Assembly (NCBI GenBank): GCA_020438595.1
Contig: JAGQUI010000218.1
Span: 1 to 5,216, forward strand
DNA: 5,216 nucleotides
Origin: Propionibacteriaceae bacterium
GTDB taxonomy: Bacteria; Actinomycetota; Actinomycetes; Propionibacteriales; Propionibacteriaceae
Direction: 5' to 3'
The translations under genes and the position numbers were made by a program. The notes beneath the pieces were generated by a model. The model was not told the origin of the DNA. It searched no databases and worked only from the letters and a program-made list of their open reading frames with translations. Positions 1 to 5,216 of this stretch are shown here, piece after piece. Each line of letters begins with the position of its first letter. Position 1 is the first letter of the stretch.

Positions 1-1
1 C

Positions 2-1204
2 GACGCCTGGTTCGACACCGGTTCGCACCGCGCCGGCGCCGGGTTTGTGCGGCGGGTGGCCGAGCTCGCCGAGGCGGCCGGGCACCATCCCGACGTCGAC
101 CTGCGCGCCACGGGCGTCCACCTGAGACTCTTCAGCCACGACGTGGGACGGCTGACCGGACGCGACGTCGCGCTGGCGCGCGGGATCTCCGGGGTGGCCG
201 CCGACCTCGGCCTGCGGGCGGACCCGTCGGCGGTGCAGCGGATGCAGCTCGCGATCGATGCCTCGGACACCGCGGCCCTGATGCCGTTCTGGCAGGCGGC
301 CTTCCGCTACGACCGGGTCGAGGAAGACCACCTGGCCGACCCGCTCGGCCGGCACCCCCGGATCTGGTTCCAGGAGATGGACGCACCCCGGCCGTTGCGC
401 AACCGGATCCACCTCGACGCGGGCACCCCGGGTGAACTGGTGGCCGACAGGACGATCGCGCTGCAGGCGGCCGGCGGCCGGATCGCGTACGAGAACGAGT
501 GGTGGCGAACGGTGGCGGACGCCGAGGGCAACGAGGTGGACGTGTTCCCGCTCGCCGCCGGGTACGGCAGCTTCGACGACCCCGAGGCCGGGGACTGGCG
601 GACGATGCTGACCGCGGCGGTGCACTACCCGACCAGTTCGTTCGGTGCGGGGGTGGCCCTGCTGGAGGCGGCGGCTGCGTTGGCCGACGACGCCGGCCTG
701 CCGCTGATGGTCGACCTGCGCTACGTCGGGGTGACCGTCGACGGCGGCAAGGACCAGCATGAGGCCGAGGGATTCGTCGACCTGGCCCGGGCCGTCCAGG
801 CCGCGGCGCACGCCCTCGGCCTGGTTGCCGACCCGGCTGAGGTGCGCGACTTCCAGGTGGGTGTCGACGCGCTCGACATCGCGCCGGTGCAGGAGTTCTG
901 GCGGGTGGCGCTCGGCTACGTGGCAGATCCCCGTCCCGGCCTGCACGACCTGTACGACCCGCGCCGGCTGAACCCGCCGGTGTTCTTCCAGCAGATGGAC
1001 GAACCCCGCGAGCAGCGCAACCGGATCCACGTGGACCTGTTCGTGCCGGCCGACCAGGCACAGGCGCGGGTGGCGGCCGCGGTCGCCGCCGGGGGCCGGG
1101 TCACCTACGACGCCGAAGCCCCGGACTGGTGGACGCTGGCCGATCCGGAGGGCAACGAGCTCGACATCGCCGTCACGGTCGGACGGGCCGAGCGCGCGGG
1201 CTGA
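2..1204 (+). CDS. Tandem (dehydratase-like + VOC)x2 protein, 5'-truncated by window edge
   Basis: 400 codons and a TGA are visible. The frame is open to the left edge and the first visible residues already belong to a folded domain, so the true start is upstream; the GTG at 47 is internal. Residues count from the codon at nt 2. Four modules are seen: a pterin-4a-carbinolamine dehydratase (PCD)-like domain (about 1-74, ExxxHHP with His28/His29, His46); a glyoxalase/VOC domain (about 79-186, RNRIHLD with His137, GNEVD with Glu178); a second PCD-like domain (about 201-277); and a second VOC domain (about 282-392, RNRIHVD with His343, GNELD with Glu386). PCDs dehydrate 4a-hydroxytetrahydrobiopterin; VOC domains often bind a metal through such His/Glu residues. 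Module 1 has Ala36 where PCDs usually have an aromatic residue. Module 3 has Leu-Pro-Leu (233-235) in place of His-His-Pro but keeps Tyr241. No signal peptide is visible, so it is probably cytoplasmic. Substrate and reaction are unknown. Domain assignment is firm, function is not. Confidence 0.85.
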   Translation, partial: DAWFDTGSHRAGAGFVRRVAELAEAAGHHPDVDLRATGVHLRLFSHDVGRLTGRDVALARGISGVAADLGLRADPSAVQRMQLAIDASDTAALMPFWQAAFRYDRVEEDHLADPLGRHPRIWFQEMDAPRPLRNRIHLDAGTPGELVADRTIALQAAGGRIAYENEWWRTVADAEGNEVDVFPLAAGYGSFDDPEAGDWRTMLTAAVHYPTSSFGAGVALLEAAAALADDAGLPLMVDLRYVGVTVDGGKDQHEAEGFVDLARAVQAAAHALGLVADPAEVRDFQVGVDALDIAPVQEFWRVALGYVADPRPGLHDLYDPRRLNPPVFFQQMDEPREQRNRIHVDLFVPADQAQARVAAAVAAGGRVTYDAEAPDWWTLADPEGNELDIAVTVGRAERAG

Positions 1205-1213
1205 GAGGTCGTG

Positions 1214-1239
1214 CGCGGTGCGGCTGGCCCGCACCCGCG
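1214..1239. terminator. GC-rich hairpin between convergent genes, possible bidirectional terminator
   Basis: The left arm (1214-1223) pairs with the right arm (1229-1239) around a 5-nt loop. This gives 10 base pairs with one bulged C, including an uninterrupted GTGCGG/CCGCAC core. It lies in the 54-nt gap between the stop codons of the plus-strand VOC gene and the minus-strand M16 gene, where both transcripts should end. No U-tract follows on either strand, so it is at best a U-less, actinomycete-style terminator, or simply a chance stem in GC-rich DNA. Confidence 0.4.
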
Positions 1240-1258
1240 ATGCTCCGGGTCGCCTGCC

Positions 1259-2596
1259 TCAGCTGCGGGTCTCCACCGCCCAGCCGTCGGCCAGCAACTG
1301 GTCGTGCAGCGAGGTGGCGTCGCCGACGACGACCAGGGTGAGGGCGTCCGGCGGCAGCAGCTCCATGATCGACTGGGTCGCCGACTCGGGCGTGACCAGG
1401 CCGATCGCCTCGAAGTTCGCGTTCACGAACTCCACGTTCACCCCGTCGCGCACCAGCGCGGCGATCCGGTCGGTGACACCCTGGGCGGTCGAGTACCGCA
1501 GCGGCGCGACGCCCTTGGTGAAGTTCACCGCATCGGTCACCTCCGCCTGCGTGATCGGGGCGCCGGTCAGGTCGAGCAGCTCGCGGGCGAGCGACAGCGC
1601 CTCCGGCACCACCTCGGTGCGGAACGAGCCCTGCATGCTGATCAGGCCGCCCTCGCGCATCGGCGTGTTCACCAGGTGCGCGCCGTAGGTGAAGCCCTTC
1701 TCCTCGCGGAGCACCTTGTTCAGCCGGCTCAGGAACGCCCCGCCGAGCGCGTGCGTCGCGACCTGCACGTCGGCCCAGCGCGGATCGCCCCGATCGATGC
1801 CGAAGCCGCCCAGCCGCACGTCCGCCTGCACGGCGCCGGGCCGGTCGATCAGCCAGCAGTGCGGCGTCCGCGACGCGGGTACCTCGTGGCTGGTGTAGCC
1901 CTCGGCGGGGCTGGTCCAGCCGCCGAATGCGGACGCGGCCTGGGCAAACTCCTGCCCGGACAGGTCACCGGAGATGATCAGGGTCGCGGCATCCGGCCGG
2001 TAGTACCGCTCGTGGAAGGAGAGCACGTCGTCGTGGGTGATCGCCGCCACCGAGGCACTGCTGCCCCCGACCATCCGCGACGCGCGGTAGCGCCCCGGGA
2101 TGCACGCGGCGCGGAACTCCAGGGCCGCGCGGTGGGCCGAGTTCGCCAGCAGGTGCTCGATCTCGGCCAGCCGCAGTTCGCGGTGCCGGTCGACGTCGTC
2201 GGGACGCAGTTCCGGCTCCCGCACCACCTCGGCCAGCAGCGCCAGCGCCTCCCCGAGCCGGTCGGTCGGTACCTCCAGGGAGATCTCGCTGCCGGAATAG
2301 CCGGCGGAACCGCCCAGCACGGCGCCGATGTCCTCCAGCGCCTCCGCGAACGACGACCCGGGATGCGGGGTGGTGCCCTCGTCGAGGCAGCGCTGCGTGA
2401 TCGTCGCCACCCCCTCGACGTCGACGGGTTCGGCGTTCAGCGGCGCGTCCAGCACCATCGACACCGCCGCGACGTGCTGGCCCTCGCGGTCGCAGGCCAT
2501 CAACTGCATGCCGTTGTCGAGCCACAGCCGCGTCGGGTCCGGGAACCGCCAACGCTGCGGCGCCTTCACCTCGGGACGCTGGTCACCGCGCCGCAT
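1259..2596 (-). CDS. M16B peptidase-family subunit without zinc site (R/Y partner subunit)
   Basis: 445 residues, the usual length of a bacterial two-domain M16B protein. The N-terminal domain follows the M16 fold (LDNGMQL at 27-32, then a conserved beta/alpha layout). Where active members carry HxxEH, this one reads ITQRCLDEGT (66-75), so zinc ligands and catalytic Glu are absent. The second domain holds the M16 substrate-binding loop, FLSRLNKVLREEKGFTYGA (288-306), with Arg297 and Tyr304 in the Arg/Tyr positions. In known M16B heterodimers an inactive subunit supplies this pair to an active subunit; the active partner is encoded immediately upstream here. The ATG at 2596 is chosen because a perfect AGGAGG (2603-2608) sits 6 nt before it; the start overlaps the upstream gene by 14 nt. 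No signal peptide or membrane segment is visible, so the protein is probably cytoplasmic. Substrate is unknown; oligopeptide degradation or processing of a specific peptide are both possible. Confidence 0.93.
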   Translation of the reverse strand: MRRGDQRPEVKAPQRWRFPDPTRLWLDNGMQLMACDREGQHVAAVSMVLDAPLNAEPVDVEGVATITQRCLDEGTTPHPGSSFAEALEDIGAVLGGSAGYSGSEISLEVPTDRLGEALALLAEVVREPELRPDDVDRHRELRLAEIEHLLANSAHRAALEFRAACIPGRYRASRMVGGSSASVAAITHDDVLSFHERYYRPDAATLIISGDLSGQEFAQAASAFGGWTSPAEGYTSHEVPASRTPHCWLIDRPGAVQADVRLGGFGIDRGDPRWADVQVATHALGGAFLSRLNKVLREEKGFTYGAHLVNTPMREGGLISMQGSFRTEVVPEALSLARELLDLTGAPITQAEVTDAVNFTKGVAPLRYSTAQGVTDRIAALVRDGVNVEFVNANFEAIGLVTPESATQSIMELLPPDALTLVVVGDATSLHDQLLADGWAVETRS

Positions 2597-3872
2597 CGGC
2601 GTCCTCCTGCCGGTAGTCGAGTTGGGCCCGCTGGCCGGGCTCCAGGAAGGCGCTGCACGCCTCGGCCACCTGTTCGAGGGTGAGGCGGTCGACCTCCTCG
2701 AGCTTCCGGTTCACCCGGTCGGGGTCGCCGTGCAGCGTCGCGTAGGCGCCGATCAGGTCGGCGCGGGAGTCGAACCGGGCCAGCTCGGTGAGCCATTCGC
2801 GGGTGAACTGGGCCTTGGTGCGGTCCAGTTCGGCCTGGGTCGGGCCGGCGTCCGCGAGCCGCTCGATCTGGACCAGCGCGGCCCGGTGCGCGTCGGCGAT
2901 CTCCTGTCCGGGTAGCGCCCGCACGTGGACGACCCCGAGCGAGGTGCCGCCGATCAGCGGCATCGCGGACGCCCCCACGCCCGCTGCCACGCGCTGGCTC
3001 CGGACCAGTTCCTTGTGCAGCCGCGACGTCTGGCCGCCGCCCAGCACCGACAGGGCGAGCTCGCACGCGTCGAAGGCCCAGGTGTCTCGGGCCGGGAGCC
3101 GCCACGCGTAGTAGGTGGCCGCCGCCGGGACGCGGGCGGTCACCTCGCGGGTCGCCACCGCGTCGAGCGGGGCCAGCGGCGGAGTAGGCGGACGAACCCG
3201 GGGGTTCCATGACGACAGGTGCCCGAAGTACTTCTCGGCCCGCTTGAACCCGTCCTTGGCGGTGAGGTCGCCGACGATGGTGAGCACCGCGTTGTCGGGC
3301 CGGTAGTGGTTGCGGAAGAAGTTGGCCGCGCCCTCGACGGTGGCGCCGTCGATGTCCGCCATCGAGCCGATCGTGGTGTGGCCGTAGGGGTGGTCGGGAC
3401 CGAAGACGAGCTCGACGAGCTGCATCATCGCGTCCCCGTACGGCACGTTGTCGTAGCGCTGCCGCTTCTCCTCCTTGACCACCTCGCGCTGCGTCTCGAC
3501 GCTGGCCTCGTCCAGGTGGTCGGGCAGGGTGGCGAGCCGGTCGGCCTCCATCCACAGCGCCAGGTCGAGCGCGCCGACGGGGAGGGTCTCGAAGTAGTTG
3601 GTGCGGTCGAACCACGTGGTGGCGTTCACCGAACCACCGATCGCCTGCAGCGCGTTCAGGTGTTCGCCGCTGGCGACGTGCGCGCTGCCGGAGAACATCA
3701 GGTGCTCGAACAGGTGCGCCCAGCCGAACTCGCCGGGACGCTCGTCGCGCGACCCCACGTCGTACCAGAGGTTCACCGCGGCGAGCGGCACGCTGTGGTC
3801 GGGACTCACCACTACGCGCAGCCCGTTGTCCAGCGTGCGTTGGTGGATCGGGTAGGTCAGTCGGTCAGGCAC
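2583..3872 (-). CDS. M16B zinc metallopeptidase, catalytic subunit
   Basis: 429 residues. The inverted zinc motif HLFEH is at 53-57: His53 and His57 bind zinc and Glu56 is the expected catalytic base. Glu134, 77 residues after His57 in REVVKEEK, fits the third zinc ligand (HxxEH-x76-E). Other family hallmarks are TLDNGLRVV (13-21), NLWYDVGSRDE (34-44), TNYFETLP (91-98) and the HYRPDNAVLTIVGD strand (189-202). In the second domain the SRLHKELV loop is present, but the residues aligned with the partner's Tyr read VAAGVGA (295-301), so its own Arg/Tyr pair is incomplete, as expected for the catalytic half of an M16B heterodimer. The GTG at 3872 is the only sensible start: an in-frame TGA lies at 3882-3884 and a GGTGAG (3881-3886) sits 8 nt before the GTG. 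It is the first gene of a two-gene operon. No export signal is visible. Confidence 0.95.
   Translation of the reverse strand: MPDRLTYPIHQRTLDNGLRVVVSPDHSVPLAAVNLWYDVGSRDERPGEFGWAHLFEHLMFSGSAHVASGEHLNALQAIGGSVNATTWFDRTNYFETLPVGALDLALWMEADRLATLPDHLDEASVETQREVVKEEKRQRYDNVPYGDAMMQLVELVFGPDHPYGHTTIGSMADIDGATVEGAANFFRNHYRPDNAVLTIVGDLTAKDGFKRAEKYFGHLSSWNPRVRPPTPPLAPLDAVATREVTARVPAAATYYAWRLPARDTWAFDACELALSVLGGGQTSRLHKELVRSQRVAAGVGASAMPLIGGTSLGVVHVRALPGQEIADAHRAALVQIERLADAGPTQAELDRTKAQFTREWLTELARFDSRADLIGAYATLHGDPDRVNRKLEEVDRLTLEQVAEACSAFLEPGQRAQLDYRQEDADAAR
2603..2608 (-). promoter_or_regulatory. Ribosome binding site of the zinc-less M16 subunit, inside the upstream gene
   Basis: The minus strand reads AGGAGG, a full anti-16S match, 6 nt before the ATG at 2594-2596. 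It lies within the last codons of the catalytic M16 gene. It fixes the start of the downstream gene and argues that this subunit is made at high, perhaps equimolar, level through a mix of independent initiation and termination-reinitiation at the 14-nt overlap. Confidence 0.85.
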
Positions 3873-3913
3873 TCGCCCATCTCACCACATCCCGGTGGCA
3901 GGGGTGAAACAGG

Positions 3914-3947
3914 GGGCGACCCCGCGATACGGCCGCGGGGGTCGCCC
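3914..3947 (-). terminator. Strong hairpin, terminator- or attenuator-like on the minus strand
   Basis: The left arm (3914-3926) and right arm (3934-3947) form 13 base pairs with a single bulged G around a 7-nt loop. Read on the minus strand the stem is followed by a short, weak T-run (TGTTTC, 3911-3906); on the plus strand no T-run follows. The hairpin lies 42 nt before the GTG of the catalytic M16 gene, between divergent genes, so it terminates no annotated gene. It may attenuate the M16 operon in its 5' leader or end a small minus-strand RNA that starts further right. The strand assignment rests only on the weak T-run. Confidence 0.5.
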
Positions 3948-4014
3948 GGTGTGGATCCGGATCAGCGCTGCCAGGCCACCTTGTCCGGAGCGGCGCCGTG
4001 GTCGCCTCCGACGC

Positions 4015-4050
4015 CGCATCCTGCGTGCCTGTCGTCGGCACAGACATGCG
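4015..4050. repeat. Nested inverted repeat in the divergent promoter region
   Basis: An inner perfect stem GTGCC/GGCAC (4025-4029 with 4037-4041, 7-nt loop) is nested in an outer CGCAT/ATGCG pair (4015-4019 with 4046-4050). It could be an operator-like dyad for a regulator of either flanking gene, or part of a structured RNA. Stems this short are common by chance at this base composition. Confidence 0.25.
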
Positions 4051-4113
4051 CACAGTTGCCCCACCGCTGGCACCGCGGAGGGCGCCGCTTCGGACGGCTG
4101 GCAGACTCGACCC

Positions 4114-4149
4114 GTGACCGGACACCCCACCCCGGACGCTGACTCGTGA
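4114..4149 (+). CDS. Possible 11-codon leader ORF coupled to the lipoprotein gene
   Basis: A GTG-started frame of 11 residues (MTGHPTPDADS, GTG read as Met) ends in a TGA that overlaps the GTG of the next gene as GTGA (4146-4149), the classic actinobacterial arrangement for translational coupling. A CAGACT hexamer (4102-4107), one base from the TAnnnT form of an actinobacterial -10 box, ends 6 nt before its first base, so the ORF could be translated from a leaderless transcript. No good -35 is visible. The frame stays open further left as far as about 3895, but that part crosses the hairpin and does not look coding. The peptide has no recognisable function and may be only the vehicle for delivering ribosomes to the next start. 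Confidence 0.3.
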   Translation: MTGHPTPDADS

Positions 4150-5216
4150 GCCTCTCCCGCCGACAGTTCCTCGCCGTCGTCGCGGGGCCGCCCGCGGCCG
4201 TCTGCCTCGCCGCGACCGCGTCGTCCTGCACGACCTCGCCGCGACCCGAGGCGCCGCCGGCGCCGCCGTCCGGCGCGGGTCCGGCCCCGACGACCTCGGA
4301 GGACTACGGACGGATCGGTGCCCACCGGCTCGGCCCGCCGGTGGGCGACGGCTCCACCTCGGTGGCCCGACCCCAGCCCAACCAGCCCGCGATCCACGTG
4401 CTCGAGCCGGGGGAGCGCCCGCCCCAGTTCGTGGTGTTCTCCTGGGACGGCTCGTCCGCCCTCGCCCCGGACAACCTGGCCCGGTTCCGCAGGGTGGCCG
4501 CCCGCAACCACGCCGCGATGACCTTCTTCCTGACCGGCATCTACCTGGTGCCGGAGCGGCGGCGGAAGGTCTACGACCCGCCCGGGCACCGGCGCGGCGC
4601 CTCCGCGATCTCCTTCATGTCCGCGGCGACGGTGCACCGCACCATCAAGGAGATCGGACAGGCCTGGGTAGAGGGCAACGAGATCGGCACCCACTTCAAC
4701 GGCCACTTCTGCGGCCGGCGCGGCGCCGCGACCTGGTCGCGGAGCGACTGGCGCCAGGAACTCGAGGAGGTGGAGAAGTTCGTCACGCGGTGGCGCACCA
4801 TCACCGGGTTCGACGACCTGCCGCCGCTCCCGTTCGAGTTCAGCGACATCGTCGGCGGTCGCACGCCCTGCCTGGAGGGACGCGAGCGACTGCTCCCCGT
4901 CGCCCGCTCGCTGGGCTGGCGCTACGACTCCTCCGGCACGCGCACCGCGACCTGGCCGCGGCGGGACTCCTCCGGCCTGTGGAACTTCTCGATGCACCCG
5001 GTGCCGTTCGGCAGGCACCGCTCGATCCTGCCGATGGACTACAACTTCCTGGTCAACCAGCACGGCAGGAACACCGCGAAGAACCGGCGCCGCTGGCGCC
5101 GCCAGATGGAGAAGTCGCTGCTGGCGGGGCTGAAGCAGAGCCTGCACGGCAACCGGGCACCGCTGGTGATCGGCAACCACTTCTCGCCGTGGCGCCACGG
5201 CATCTACCTGGACGCG
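4146..5216 (+). CDS. Tat-exported lipoprotein, polysaccharide deacetylase (NodB/CE4)-like, 3'-truncated by window edge
   Basis: 357 codons are visible and the frame runs off the right edge. The GTG at 4146 is the start: an in-frame TGA sits at 4140-4142 and the product begins with a twin-arginine signal (SRRQFL, 4-9), a hydrophobic stretch and Cys28 in ASSC, a weak lipobox. A Pro/Ala-rich linker follows (about 31-50). The rest resembles a NodB-type deacetylase: FVVFSWDG (95-102), GTHFNGHFCG (181-190) with His183/His187 as an HxxxH metal pair, GGRTPCLEG (237-245) as the RxP motif, YDSSG (260-264), and IGNHF (342-346) near the end with His345 as the likely last catalytic His. Asp101 with the two His completes a metal triad, but position 100, where CE4 enzymes have the catalytic Asp of TFDDG, is Trp. 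From memory, related actinobacterial proteins share FSWDG; I could not check this. It probably acts outside the membrane on a cell-wall glycan or is a non-catalytic relative. A weak GGACG (4134-4138) is the only Shine-Dalgarno candidate. Confidence 0.88.
   Translation, partial: MSLSRRQFLAVVAGPPAAVCLAATASSCTTSPRPEAPPAPPSGAGPAPTTSEDYGRIGAHRLGPPVGDGSTSVARPQPNQPAIHVLEPGERPPQFVVFSWDGSSALAPDNLARFRRVAARNHAAMTFFLTGIYLVPERRRKVYDPPGHRRGASAISFMSAATVHRTIKEIGQAWVEGNEIGTHFNGHFCGRRGAATWSRSDWRQELEEVEKFVTRWRTITGFDDLPPLPFEFSDIVGGRTPCLEGRERLLPVARSLGWRYDSSGTRTATWPRRDSSGLWNFSMHPVPFGRHRSILPMDYNFLVNQHGRNTAKNRRRWRRQMEKSLLAGLKQSLHGNRAPLVIGNHFSPWRHGIYLDA

Larger units (their letters stand above)
3873..4145. other. Divergent intergenic region
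   Basis: These 273 nt separate the start codons of the M16 operon (left, minus) and the deacetylase-like lipoprotein gene (right, plus), so it should hold both promoters. I cannot point to a convincing -35/-10 pair for either. Visible elements are a strong hairpin at 3914-3947, a perfect 10-bp palindrome GATCCGGATC at 3954-3963, a nested inverted repeat at 4015-4050, and a possible leader ORF at 4114-4149. The open frames crossing it have no recognisable protein similarity and mixed codon usage. Confidence 0.7.

Noticed and set aside
47..49. GTG at 47 as the start of the dehydratase-VOC gene
   Set aside because: The frame is open to the window edge and the 15 codons before this GTG read like the start of the dehydratase domain (WFDTGS...AGAGF), so the gene begins outside the window.
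132..1061. A 309-codon open frame on the minus strand opposite the VOC gene
   Set aside because: The product is almost wholly Arg/Pro/Ser/Gly-rich, as expected from antisense of GC-rich codons; the plus-strand frame has clear domains.
1211..2683. A 490-codon open frame on the plus strand opposite the M16 genes
   Set aside because: It runs antisense to the zinc-less M16 subunit and into the second M16 gene, has no recognisable domain, and has the His/Arg/Val-rich composition of antisense frames in GC-rich coding DNA.
3948..4113. Possible tRNA, SRP RNA or other housekeeping RNA in the intergenic region
   Set aside because: I looked on both strands for a T-loop GTTCGA context with cloverleaf arms and for the SRP GGTCCGGAAGGAAGCA-like core and found neither.
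3865..4125. Small minus-strand frame running from the intergenic region into the M16 start
   Set aside because: It crosses the strong hairpin, overlaps the well-supported GTG start of the M16 gene in another frame, uses mixed third-position bases and resembles nothing known.
3962..4231. Minus-strand frame whose stop lies 14 nt before the hairpin, so the hairpin would be its terminator
   Set aside because: The position is tempting, but the only upstream start lies inside the plus-strand lipoprotein gene, the codons include rare choices such as TGT, and no family is recognisable. A non-coding RNA explains the hairpin at least as well.
3882..5198. A 438-codon open frame on the minus strand opposite the lipoprotein gene
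   Set aside because: It is antisense to a well-supported deacetylase-like gene, is Arg/Gly/Pro-rich and low in complexity, crosses the intergenic hairpin, and has no family resemblance.

Overview
This window is very GC-rich, with strong G/C preference at third codon positions, GTG starts, a Tat-type lipoprotein signal and closely packed genes. These features point to an actinomycete (Actinomycetota, Streptomyces/Micromonospora/Pseudonocardia-like). The sequence alone does not justify naming a genus.

Layout. (1) Nt 2-1204, plus strand: the 3' part of a gene for a four-module protein, pterin-carbinolamine-dehydratase-like + glyoxalase/VOC, twice in tandem. Its start lies left of the window. 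(2) Nt 1205-1258: a short convergent gap holding a GC-rich hairpin. (3) Nt 1259-3872, minus strand: a two-gene operon of M16B zinc-peptidase subunits. The upstream gene (2583-3872) carries the complete zinc site. The downstream gene (1259-2596) lacks the zinc site but carries the Arg/Tyr substrate-binding loop. They overlap by 14 nt, and a strong Shine-Dalgarno for the second lies inside the end of the first, so they are very probably co-translated into a heteromeric cytoplasmic peptidase. (4) Nt 3873-4145: a 273-nt divergent intergenic region with a strong hairpin (3914-3947), smaller inverted repeats and a possible 11-codon leader ORF. (5) From 4146 to the right edge, plus strand: the first 357 codons of an exported Tat lipoprotein of the polysaccharide-deacetylase (NodB/CE4-like) type, cut by the window end.

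The genes do not form one obvious pathway. The M16 pair is a functional unit, and the two outer genes belong to separate transcription units. I see no mobile element, CRISPR array, tRNA or rRNA. The points most worth a second look are: the duplicated dehydratase-VOC protein, whose two dehydratase modules have lost different key residues; the deacetylase with Trp where the CE4 catalytic Asp is expected; and the terminator-like hairpin between two divergent genes, where no annotated gene needs one.
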